Source: Deltaproteobacteria bacterium
GTDB taxonomy: Bacteria; Desulfobacterota; Desulfobulbia; Desulfobulbales; SURF-16
Assembly: GCA_029939635.1 (NCBI GenBank)
Contig: JAOZSN010000016.1
Span: 1 to 26,908 of the forward strand
DNA length: 26,908 nucleotides
Reading direction: 5' to 3'
In this document: in pieces, positions 1-7,068 of the stretch
How positions within the stretch are numbered: the stretch's first letter is position 1
Layout: the number at the start of each line of letters is the position of its first letter
Position numbers and translations under genes: made by a program
The notes under the pieces: generated by a model
Seen by the model: the letters and a program-made list of their open reading frames with translations, nothing else
Database searches by the model: none
What the model was told of the DNA's origin: nothing

Positions 1-878
1 GTACGGTTATAAAAAATCTCATTGCAAATCTGAAAATTAAGAGCAAGAAAGTAGCTATTTCTATTTCTGGTTATTCCGTCATAATGAAGAAGATTAATTT
101 GGCGGTGATGACGGAAGAGGAGCTTGAGCACCATATTCAGTCAGAGGCAGAGCAGTATATTCCCTTTGACCTTTCAGATGTTTTCATTGATTTTCAGGAT
201 CTGAAAACCAATGAAGAGGGGGAGGAGCGCACCGATGTTATGTTGGTGGCTGCTAAAAAGGATGTGGTCAATTCCTATATTGATATGCTGCAGTCCATAG
301 GCCTGAAGGTGGTGGTGGTGGATGTGGATGCCTTTGCTCTTGAGAATTCGTATGAATATAATATGGGGCAGGACAGTAATGTTATTTTGGTGGATATTGG
401 TTCCTCCAAAATGAATATAAATATCATTGCTGGCGGTGCCTCAGTTTTTGCCAGGGATGTATTTTTAGGGAGTAAACAGTTAACGGAGCAGATTCAGTCT
501 AGGTTTGATATCTCCTTTGAGGAGGCCGAGGACCTTAAAATCTGCGCCCAGGATCCAGGCGGGAGACAGGCACAAATGGAAGAGGTCTTTGGCAAGGCCT
601 GCACCCAGTGGGTTATGGAAATCAACAAGGCCCTTGATTTTTATAATTCCAACTACCCTGATGATCCCATTGATCGCATGGTGCTAAGTGGTGGAGGGGC
701 ACATCTTACCGGGCTAAATCAATATTTCGCGGATGAGTCACAACTCGAAGTTGAAATTTTTGACCCCTTTGCTGCGGCCACTATCGATGCAAAAACGATT
801 GACACAAGCTATGCTGCCTTTATGGGGCCAGAGATGGCAATATCTACGGGTTTAGCTACCCGCAAGGTACCTTTTTAA
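1..878 (+). CDS. pilM: Type IV pilus assembly protein PilM (5' partial)
   Basis: PilM is an actin-like, FtsA-related cytoplasmic ATPase that binds the PilN N-terminus and recruits the inner-membrane alignment complex of type IV pili. The frame is open from base 3, and the residues before the first internal ATG (position 84) read like PilM (…KSKKVAISISGYSVI), so that ATG is not the true start. The gene begins upstream of the window. 291 residues are visible; PilM is usually about 350, so roughly the first 55-60 are missing. Visible motifs are the phosphate-binding DIGSS segment (nt ~402-416) and the adenosine-pocket LSGGGAHLTGL segment near nt 681-715. It is the first visible gene of a pilMNOP operon. 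Identification is secure from the motifs plus the neighbours. Confidence 0.95.
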   Translation, partial: TVIKNLIANLKIKSKKVAISISGYSVIMKKINLAVMTEEELEHHIQSEAEQYIPFDLSDVFIDFQDLKTNEEGEERTDVMLVAAKKDVVNSYIDMLQSIGLKVVVVDVDAFALENSYEYNMGQDSNVILVDIGSSKMNINIIAGGASVFARDVFLGSKQLTEQIQSRFDISFEEAEDLKICAQDPGGRQAQMEEVFGKACTQWVMEINKALDFYNSNYPDDPIDRMVLSGGGAHLTGLNQYFADESQLEVEIFDPFAAATIDAKTIDTSYAAFMGPEMAISTGLATRKVPF

Positions 879-894
879 CTGCAAGCAGGTAAGC

Positions 895-916
895 GCAATT
901 GGTAGGAACCAGTTGC
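895..916 (+). other. Short intercistronic hairpin between pilM and pilN
   Basis: GCAATTGGT and ACCAGTTGC face each other around the loop AGGA. This gives a 9-bp stem with one imperfect pair, a G·U wobble in RNA. It lies in the 66-nt gap between pilM and pilN. No T-run follows, so it does not look like an intrinsic terminator. It could be an RNA processing or stability element, or chance. Confidence 0.3.
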
Positions 917-944
917 TTAAGCGAATAAATAGACAGACAATATC

Positions 945-1529
945 ATGATCCTGATAAATCTCTTGCCGGTACGGCAGTTAAAAAAGCGAGCAAAGATACG
1001 AAACGAAGTTATCGTGTTTTGTGCAGCCTTTGTGGTTATTTTGGCAATTGTTGGTAGTGGCGTGGTGTTTGTTAATTTTAATATCAAGCAACAGCGTACT
1101 GAGGTAGCTCGTCTTCAAGCCAAGAAAAAATCGTATAATAAAACCCTTAATGAAATAAAGAAAATTGAAGCCCAGAAAAAACAGTTATTTGTCAAGATTG
1201 AGGGCATTAAAAAACTTAAACGGGAATCCCAACGATCTGTGCATATTATTGATGAAATAGCTAAGGCTACACCACCTAATAGTATTTGGTTGGAAAATTT
1301 TAAGTTAAGTGGATCTTCATTAGGTCTGAAAGGCGTTGCTTTAGATAATACCGTTATCGCTGAGTATATGAACCGTTTGGAGCTTTCAGCTTATATTAAT
1401 GGGAAGCCGACACTTGGTAGTGCAACAAGCAAAATGATTGCTGGTCGTAATCTGAAAGGCTTTGACTTGGCATTAAATGTCACATCTCCTGCCAGTGATA
1501 AAAAGAAAACTCAAGGTTCCAGCAAATGA
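945..1529 (+). CDS. pilN: Type IV pilus assembly protein PilN
   Basis: PilN is a bitopic inner-membrane protein. Its cytoplasmic N-terminus docks into PilM and its periplasmic domain pairs with PilO, forming the alignment complex between the cytoplasmic motor and the outer-membrane secretin. The 194-residue product starts with MILINLLPVR, the conserved PilM-binding signature. A membrane segment follows at about residues 21-46, then a Lys-rich coiled coil (about 50-95), then the compact periplasmic domain. The length is normal for the family. The ATG at 945 is chosen because it places INLLP at residues 3-7; the ribosome site before it is weak. Its stop overlaps the pilO start by 4 bp (ATGA), which indicates translational coupling. 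Confidence 0.95.
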   Translation: MILINLLPVRQLKKRAKIRNEVIVFCAAFVVILAIVGSGVVFVNFNIKQQRTEVARLQAKKKSYNKTLNEIKKIEAQKKQLFVKIEGIKKLKRESQRSVHIIDEIAKATPPNSIWLENFKLSGSSLGLKGVALDNTVIAEYMNRLELSAYINGKPTLGSATSKMIAGRNLKGFDLALNVTSPASDKKKTQGSSK

Positions 1530-2173
1530 GTTTAAAAGATCTGCAAACCAATATCGACACCTTTTTAGATGATAAAGTCTCCAATCTTGATCAAAATATC
1601 AAGATTGTCATCTTGGTTGTCAGCTTGCTTTTGCCTGTAATTGCTTTTTATTTTGTTTCATGGAGTCCTTATCAAGACGAGGTGAAAAAATTAAAAGCGC
1701 AGAAAGTTTCCCTGCTACAGACAATCAAAAAAGTAGAGGCAGTGGCCCGTAATATCCATAAACATCGGGCAGAGATGGCCGAAGCGCAGATCATGTTTGA
1801 TCGTGCCTCTAGCTTGTTGCCACAACAGCAGGAGATTCCTGCTCTATTAGCGCGTATATCAGATTTATGTAAGCAATCTGGATTGGTAATTGAAGTTTTT
1901 AAACCTTCGCAAGAGGCACGACAGCAATTTTATGCCAAGATCCCTGTGGCGATCAAGGTGGAAGGTCCATATCATAATGTAGGTGTATTTCTTGATAAGG
2001 TCAGTCGTATGTCACGAATTGTCACAGTTGAAAATTTAACAATTGGTTCTCCTAAGAATATTGAAGGCGAAATGATGCTGAAATCTGCTATCAACCTCGC
2101 TACTTACCGTTTTGTTGCTGAAGAGTCAGCAAACAAAAAAAATGCTAAAAAAAAGAAGGGTAGACGGCGCTAA
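1526..2173 (+). CDS. pilO: Type IV pilus assembly protein PilO
   Basis: PilO partners PilN in the inner-membrane alignment complex and contacts PilP in the periplasm. The 215-residue product has a short cytoplasmic N-terminus, one membrane helix (about residues 25-45), a coiled coil with repeated Lys/Gln heptads (about 47-90), and a periplasmic ferredoxin-like domain containing IPALLARISDLCKQSGL and a GPYHNVGVFLDKVSRMSRIV stretch typical of PilO. It ends in a strongly basic tail (KKNAKKKKGRRR), which is an unusual feature for the family. The ATG overlaps the pilN stop. A 63-nt gap separates it from pilP. Confidence 0.95.
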   Translation: MSLKDLQTNIDTFLDDKVSNLDQNIKIVILVVSLLLPVIAFYFVSWSPYQDEVKKLKAQKVSLLQTIKKVEAVARNIHKHRAEMAEAQIMFDRASSLLPQQQEIPALLARISDLCKQSGLVIEVFKPSQEARQQFYAKIPVAIKVEGPYHNVGVFLDKVSRMSRIVTVENLTIGSPKNIEGEMMLKSAINLATYRFVAEESANKKNAKKKKGRRR

Positions 2174-2236
2174 TTCGTCTGTACTCATGGCGCGTCTTTT
2201 TATACCGCTGCCTTGGTTACCTAATACGGCATCTAT

Positions 2237-2803
2237 ATGTTGACAAAAAAAACTATATATTTCCTGTCTATAGCCATTTTGTTTATGGCCTTCTTTGCTG
2301 TGGATATCTTCGCTGCAAAGAGTGAAGGCTCTCAAACTGGATCTGCTGATATTGAGACAAAAAATGATGAGGCTATGTCAGATGAAGCCTACTCTGAGAA
2401 TGTTAAAGAGTTAATGCGTTTTCTTGAGGGGCGCACCTCTGATTTTACCTATGACCGCTATGATCGCTCTGATCCCTTTCAGCCATTTTTGCGGGACAAG
2501 GCAGGCGCCAGGCTTAGCGATACAGAGGTTGAGGATTATGGTGAACTGACAGGTATGCAAAAGTTTGAGCCAGGACAGTTGCTAGTTGTGGCTATTGTTC
2601 AGACCCAGAGAGGGCCAATTGCCATGGTACAGGATTCAACCGGTAAGGGCTATGTTGTCTCTACTGGGTTGAAACTAGGAAAAAATGGTGTAATTGAAGA
2701 AATTACCGACAATATGATTCTTGTTAAACAGAAAAAAATTATGACTTCCGGGGCGGTACGCTACCGTGATGTCAGGATGTTGTTAAAACGTGAGGGAGAG
2801 TAG
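2237..2803 (+). CDS. pilP: Type IV pilus assembly protein PilP
   Basis: PilP links the PilN/PilO complex to the N-terminal domain of the secretin in the periplasm. In this 188-residue protein, residues 1-26 are a signal sequence, 30-75 a flexible acidic and polar segment containing YDRYDRSDPFQPFL, the conserved secretin- and PilNO-contacting region, and about 105-183 the beta-sandwich homology region (FEPGQLLVVAIVQTQRGPIAMVQD). PilP is normally a lipoprotein, but this one has no cysteine in or after the signal sequence. It is therefore predicted to be either released into the periplasm or anchored by an uncleaved signal helix. The ATG at 2237 has no clear Shine-Dalgarno. It is followed after 4 nt by the PilQ-like gene. 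Confidence 0.9.
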   Translation: MLTKKTIYFLSIAILFMAFFAVDIFAAKSEGSQTGSADIETKNDEAMSDEAYSENVKELMRFLEGRTSDFTYDRYDRSDPFQPFLRDKAGARLSDTEVEDYGELTGMQKFEPGQLLVVAIVQTQRGPIAMVQDSTGKGYVVSTGLKLGKNGVIEEITDNMILVKQKKIMTSGAVRYRDVRMLLKREGE

Positions 2804-2807
2804 AGGT

Positions 2808-4643
2808 ATGCCTAATACTGACCTGAAAAAGCTCAGCTTGCTGACTACCTTGGTGGCTTTTTTGTTTGTTGTGGGATCTGTCCAGCAACTTATGGCCCAG
2901 GTTTCTTACGAAATCTCTTCTGTAACTTGGGAGCAGCCGAATGGTGACCTGGTGGTGCGTATTTCTGGAAGCTCAGAGCCAACCTATACATTATATGAAC
3001 TGGTTGACCCGCAAAGGGTGGTTATTGATATTGCTGGTGGTGCCTTATCACCGAATCTGTCCTTGCCGTTGACCGTTGGGCTAGGAGCTCTTGACTCTAT
3101 TGATGCCAAGATCATAGGTGATCAGGAAAATAGTACATCGCGCATAGAGTTATTGCTTACCTCTGCTCAGGCTTACCAGGTAGAACAGGTTGGTGCTGAT
3201 ATTCTTGTGCGTTTCGGGACAACTGATACCGAGAAATCTTCGGTCGCTGGTACTGAAGTAGTTATTACTGATGTGCAGGTAGATGCCACGTCTCCCTCTT
3301 CCACGACCATCATTTTGTATGGTTCTGGGCCGTTATTGTCCTACCTTGCCAGTGAAGAAGAACGTGATGAAACTCATTCCTCTAGGCTTATTATTGACCT
3401 TCCTGCTGTGCGGGTGGAGGATAAGATAATTCCAGTGGTGCTTGATTCTCCCGTAGCTCTCGTGCAGGCCAAACAGGGCGTGAAAGGTGGGCGGGTTATT
3501 ATTGACTCTTCTTATGATGCTCTCTTTGCCTATGACATAAAGGTTAATGGCAATTACCTGGAGTTAAATGTCTCCGCGCCGGTAGGTGGGGATGTTGACG
3601 ATGGCGAAATGATAGCTTTGCTCACTGGTAACGGTGCTGAAGGCGGAGAGGATGCTTTTTCCTCTGAGATGACAATGCTGAGTGGTATTGAAGAGCCTGA
3701 TGCAGGCTTGCCTGGATCTGCTGCTCCTGGTTTTGAAGGGCTCAATTTTAGTGGCTATGATCAGCAGCGTATTTCTGTTGATTTCTACAAGATAGATTTG
3801 CACAATGTTTTCCGTCTTATTGGCGAAATTAGTAATCGTAATATTATTGTTGATGAATCTGTAAGTGGTTCATTAACCCTCTCTATGAAAGATGTACCTT
3901 GGGATTTCCTGTTGGATGTTGTTTTAAACCTCAAGGATTTGGCCAAGGAAGAGCGCTATAATACGATTGTTATCTCACCAGAAAGTGAAGGCTTTACCTG
4001 GCCAGAGTCTGTGGCAACTCAGCTTGAAGTAACCGTTGAGCCAATAACGGTTACCAAACGTCTGCAGACCTCCAAGGAGCAGGTTGAGGCCAAGAAGTTA
4101 CTTCATGAGGCCTCTGGTTATGAGGACAAGGGGGAGACTGTTAAGGCCCTGGCTTTATATGAACAAGCTTTTCAGCTTTGGTCTGATAATGGGGATCTTG
4201 CCGAGCAGATAGCTATCGTTGCTCTGGTTAAACTTGGTCAGAATGCCAAGGCTGCTCATTATAGCAAGATCGCAGTGCAGCATGATCCTACCAATGCTAA
4301 GGCTGCCCTTATGGCTGCCATGAGTTTGGCCAATATGGAAAATAACCAGGAGGCCAAGGAGTATTTTGACCTTGCAGTGAGTGGCGCGCGACCTACCAGA
4401 CATGCGTTGGCAAGTTACGCTGCCTTTAGTGAACAGAATGAAAGCTATGAGTCTGCTTTGAATCAGCTTAACCAGTATGACCAGCTCTATGGGACTTCCC
4501 TTGAGACTATGATTAGCAGGGCACGCATCTATGATGCTATGGGTGATCCTGGCAGAGCTGATATGGAATATAAGGCGATCTCCCTGTCTGGTTTTGATTT
4601 GCCGGCAGATTTAAAGGCCTATGTCATGGGTCGGGTACGTTAA
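2808..4643 (+). CDS. PilQ-like AMIN-AMIN-STN protein with TPR repeats and no secretin domain
   Basis: In PilQ, AMIN domains bind peptidoglycan and the STN/N0 domain contacts PilP; the channel-forming secretin domain normally follows. Here the order in 611 residues is signal peptide (1-30), AMIN (about 33-137), second AMIN (about 150-255), acidic Gly-rich linker (about 258-310), and an STN domain (about 320-395, with RNIIVDESVSGSLTLSMKDVPWDFLLDVVL). TPR-type helical repeats then run from about 425 to the end. No secretin signature is present, although a true secretin is encoded directly downstream. I infer a periplasmic adaptor that binds peptidoglycan, PilP and the pore, possibly combining roles of PilQ's N-terminus and a PilF/MshN-like TPR pilotin. 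The ATG at 2808 (GGGAG nine bases upstream) is preferred to the GTG at 2790, which lies inside pilP. Confidence 0.85.
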   Translation: MPNTDLKKLSLLTTLVAFLFVVGSVQQLMAQVSYEISSVTWEQPNGDLVVRISGSSEPTYTLYELVDPQRVVIDIAGGALSPNLSLPLTVGLGALDSIDAKIIGDQENSTSRIELLLTSAQAYQVEQVGADILVRFGTTDTEKSSVAGTEVVITDVQVDATSPSSTTIILYGSGPLLSYLASEEERDETHSSRLIIDLPAVRVEDKIIPVVLDSPVALVQAKQGVKGGRVIIDSSYDALFAYDIKVNGNYLELNVSAPVGGDVDDGEMIALLTGNGAEGGEDAFSSEMTMLSGIEEPDAGLPGSAAPGFEGLNFSGYDQQRISVDFYKIDLHNVFRLIGEISNRNIIVDESVSGSLTLSMKDVPWDFLLDVVLNLKDLAKEERYNTIVISPESEGFTWPESVATQLEVTVEPITVTKRLQTSKEQVEAKKLLHEASGYEDKGETVKALALYEQAFQLWSDNGDLAEQIAIVALVKLGQNAKAAHYSKIAVQHDPTNAKAALMAAMSLANMENNQEAKEYFDLAVSGARPTRHALASYAAFSEQNESYESALNQLNQYDQLYGTSLETMISRARIYDAMGDPGRADMEYKAISLSGFDLPADLKAYVMGRVR

Positions 4644-4678
4644 GGTTGCTTGGCGTGTGTACATTTTATAGGAAAAAT

Positions 4679-6367
4679 ATGATGGGAAAAACAATGAGAA
4701 GATTTTGGTACGCATCCCTTTCTCTGGTAATGGTGGCTCTGTTGATCTCCTGTAACTCCTCTCAGGAGAAAAACCACCAGGAGGCGCAGAAGTTTATAGA
4801 GCGTCATACTGCTGGAGCTGTTTCGGCAGATAGCAAGGTGCTGGAGGAAACTGTGCAGGATGCTGGTGAACTCCCATCGCGCTTCCAAAAACCAAGTTTT
4901 TTATTGAATAAGGCAGATACCCTTGCTGCCAGTGAGATGTTTTCTGTGCCGGTTGGTGCTGATATATCCTCTAACCGCGGACCGGTAATGCTGCGCGATA
5001 TTCTTAAGCGCTTGGCGGTGCTGAAGCGCATGAACGTGAGTTGGGCTGATGATGTAGATCAACATGCCCTTGTTGATGTTGATATCCGTGCTGAGGATGA
5101 TTTTTATAATGCCATAGATAATATCCTGCGCCAGCTTGATTATTTTTATGAGGTTAAGGGTAATTCTATTGTCGTAAAGTATCGCGATACCAAGACCTTC
5201 CAGGTGGCTATGCCTTTCTTGAGCCCGGAGTACACCATAGGTATTGGTGGAGATGTCCTCGGTTCGGCAGATGCGACCCATAAGATGAAAGGGCTTATTG
5301 AGATGAAAAATAAGTCAACTTCTGCTGACAGCTTTGATGTCTGGTTTAATATTGAAGAAAACCTGAAGAAGATTTTGCAGGTCTATGCTGAGACTGAGGT
5401 GGCGGATCTTGTTGATACCTCTGCTCCAGAGCCCGATTCCCTTGCCTTGGAAGAGAGCCCAGCCCCAAATACAGCAGGATCTGGTGGAGATGGAGGCTCG
5501 AAGAAGCGCTCTACAAATGAGGGAGCCTTGGGTTATTATATGATTGATAAGCCGGTTGGTCTGGTGACTGTAACCGCTCCTCGTTCCCTGCTGGCTTTGA
5601 TAGATACCTATTTTGTTACCTTGAAAAAGGTGCTCTATAAGCAAATTTCTATTGAAGCAAAGCTTGTGGAGGTTACACTGTCAGGAGATAATCGTACCGG
5701 TATAGATTGGACAGAGTTGTTGAGTAGCCATGCTTCTTCTGGTTTGTCAGCTACCTTAAATCTTCCTAAAGTGATGTATCCGAATCATCAATCGGGTGAT
5801 ATCTTTACCATCTCGGCCAAAGGTTTTGAGCTTATCTTGGACGCCATGAAGGAGCAAGGCCACATTGAGATTCTTGCCAATCCGCGGGTCAGCGTAATGA
5901 ATGGCCAACCTTCTATCATCCATGTTGGTCAGGATTATAAGTATATTGAGAAGGTGGAGAGTACTGTTGCTGATGGTGTTGTTACAACAACCGCCACAAC
6001 CGGTTCAGTGGTTTCTGGCTTAGGGTTGGCGGTTGTACCAATTATCCTTGGCGAAGACGAGGTGATTATTAATCTGACGCCCATTACCTCTGAATTGCTG
6101 GAGGAGATTGAGTATAAGACCATTGGTGTTAATGGTCAGGTTGGGCTTCCTAAGGTAGCTATAAAGCAGATGAGTTCTACCGTGCGCGTCAAGAGTGGTG
6201 AGATGCTGGTGGTCGGTGGACTCATTGATTCTAATAAGAAGTTTGAGGAAAAGAAGGTCGTTGGCCTCGGCGATATTCCTGTAGTTGATAATGCCTTTAA
6301 ATTTAAAGGTGACCAATACACAAAAACTGAGATGGTTATTTTGTTGCGGCCGGTTATTATTAACTAG
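4679..6367 (+). CDS. mshL: MshL-like type IV pilus secretin (lipoprotein)
   Basis: This is the outer-membrane channel protein through which the pilus emerges. From the ATG at 4679 (AGG six bases upstream) it has 562 residues: a lipoprotein signal with lipobox LLISC (Cys25), an N-terminal periplasmic domain (about 100-170, VDVDIRAEDDFYNAIDNIL), an acidic Pro/Gly/Ser linker (about 247-283), and the secretin core from about 300. The core includes IEAKLVEVTLSGDNRTGIDW and the C-terminal hallmark from about 490 (VGLPKVAIKQMSSTVRVKSG, then LVVGGLI, GDIPVV and MVILLRPVI). The layout and the ALVEVTL…GIDW region resemble MshL of MSHA pili more than PilQ. A TTG at 4646 is a possible but less likely start. 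The symbol is given by similarity of domain layout only. Confidence 0.85.
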   Translation: MMGKTMRRFWYASLSLVMVALLISCNSSQEKNHQEAQKFIERHTAGAVSADSKVLEETVQDAGELPSRFQKPSFLLNKADTLAASEMFSVPVGADISSNRGPVMLRDILKRLAVLKRMNVSWADDVDQHALVDVDIRAEDDFYNAIDNILRQLDYFYEVKGNSIVVKYRDTKTFQVAMPFLSPEYTIGIGGDVLGSADATHKMKGLIEMKNKSTSADSFDVWFNIEENLKKILQVYAETEVADLVDTSAPEPDSLALEESPAPNTAGSGGDGGSKKRSTNEGALGYYMIDKPVGLVTVTAPRSLLALIDTYFVTLKKVLYKQISIEAKLVEVTLSGDNRTGIDWTELLSSHASSGLSATLNLPKVMYPNHQSGDIFTISAKGFELILDAMKEQGHIEILANPRVSVMNGQPSIIHVGQDYKYIEKVESTVADGVVTTTATTGSVVSGLGLAVVPIILGEDEVIINLTPITSELLEEIEYKTIGVNGQVGLPKVAIKQMSSTVRVKSGEMLVVGGLIDSNKKFEEKKVVGLGDIPVVDNAFKFKGDQYTKTEMVILLRPVIIN

Positions 6368-6387
6368 ATCTTCCTGACACAAAAGAC

Positions 6388-6436
6388 ACAAACAAAAACA
6401 CCCAAGGCCAAAAAGGCCTTGGGTGTTTTTGTTTGT
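6388..6436. terminator. Bidirectional intrinsic terminator between the pilus operon and secB
   Basis: The arms at 6388-6409 and 6415-6436 are perfectly complementary over 22 bp around an AAAAA loop. The GC-rich inner part (ACCCAAGGCC pairing with GGCCTTGGGT) is flanked by an A-tract on the left and a T-tract on the right, so a stem followed by a U-run forms in transcripts of either strand. It lies 20 nt after the pilus operon stop and 27 nt after the secB stop. It therefore serves two convergent units. Confidence 0.93.
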
Positions 6437-6463
6437 TGTATAGCTGTATCGTGGTGGTCGTTT

Positions 6464-6940
6464 CTAATTGGCCTTCTCTGCCTGCTGCTTCTTGGCATTC
6501 TCAAACATAGCCAGGAAATTCATGGGCTCGATGAGGAAAGGGATGAATCCGCCATCTATTGATACCTGGCTGATAATCTGGCGGGTGAAGGGCAGCAGCA
6601 TGGTTGGGCAGTCCACTCCGAGTACCATGGGCAGATGTTCCTCTGGGATGTTTTTGAGAAGAAAGACGCCAGCATGCTCAATTTCTGAGATAAAGAGGGT
6701 TTGGGCCTCATCGTTGCCGTTGGTCACGGTGGCTGTGATGGCCAGGCTCACCTCAAAGTGGTCGTCCTTTAATTTTTTGTTTTTCACGGCCAGGTTCATC
6801 TCTACCTTTGGTTCTGGCTGCTTACCAAGGAAAATTTCAGGTGCATTGGGATTCTCAAAGGAGAGATCTTTGATGTACATCTTTTGGAGGCGAAAGATGG
6901 GGGCCTCGGCATTTGCTTGGTTTTGTTGCTCGTCAGACAT
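6464..6940 (-). CDS. secB: Protein-export chaperone SecB
   Basis: SecB is a tetrameric cytosolic chaperone that keeps preproteins unfolded and delivers them to SecA. The 158-residue product shows the family landmarks in order: IKDLSFENPNAPEIF near the N-terminus, YEV-like FEVSLAITATVTN in the middle, then ISEIEHAGVFLLKNIP, LGVDCPTMLLPFTRQIISQVSIDGGFIPFLIEPMNF toward the C-terminus. The length is typical. The ATG at 6940 follows an AGGGAA purine stretch. It has its own upstream region with a plausible promoter (6997-7025) and ends at the shared 22-bp hairpin, so it is probably monocistronic even though uvrA precedes it on the same strand. Confidence 0.93.
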   Translation of the reverse strand: MSDEQQNQANAEAPIFRLQKMYIKDLSFENPNAPEIFLGKQPEPKVEMNLAVKNKKLKDDHFEVSLAITATVTNGNDEAQTLFISEIEHAGVFLLKNIPEEHLPMVLGVDCPTMLLPFTRQIISQVSIDGGFIPFLIEPMNFLAMFENAKKQQAEKAN

Positions 6941-6996
6941 GGTAGTGTTCCCTTTCCCTATTACATGAGGGTGTTGAATTTTTTTTCTATAGTGTC

Positions 6997-7025
6997 TATA
7001 TAGCCAATAGGGCGAAGAAATTCAA
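6997..7025 (-). promoter_or_regulatory. Possible sigma-70 promoter for secB
   Basis: Read on the minus strand, TTGAAT (7025-7020) is followed by a 17-nt spacer and TATATA (7002-6997), about 57 nt upstream of the secB start codon. Each hexamer matches 4 of 6 consensus bases and the spacing is ideal. It lies in the 128-nt gap between uvrA and secB. No convincing uvrA terminator is visible in that gap, so read-through is also possible. Confidence 0.4.
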
Positions 7026-7068
7026 AATAAAAGAAGGCTAAGGCCTGTTTTATTGTGGTGTACCGTAT

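Noticed and set aside
84..878. pilM starting at the ATG at position 84
   Set aside because: The frame is open to the window edge, and the upstream residues match PilM, so this ATG is internal and the gene is truncated by the window.
4646..4678. TTG start for the secretin gene
   Set aside because: It would put 11 extra residues before the lipoprotein signal, whereas the ATG at 4679 has AGG at the right distance and gives a normal signal peptide.
6468..6968. 166-residue plus-strand open frame opposite secB
   Set aside because: It is the antisense of the clear SecB gene, has no recognisable domain, and lies directly after a terminator with no promoter.
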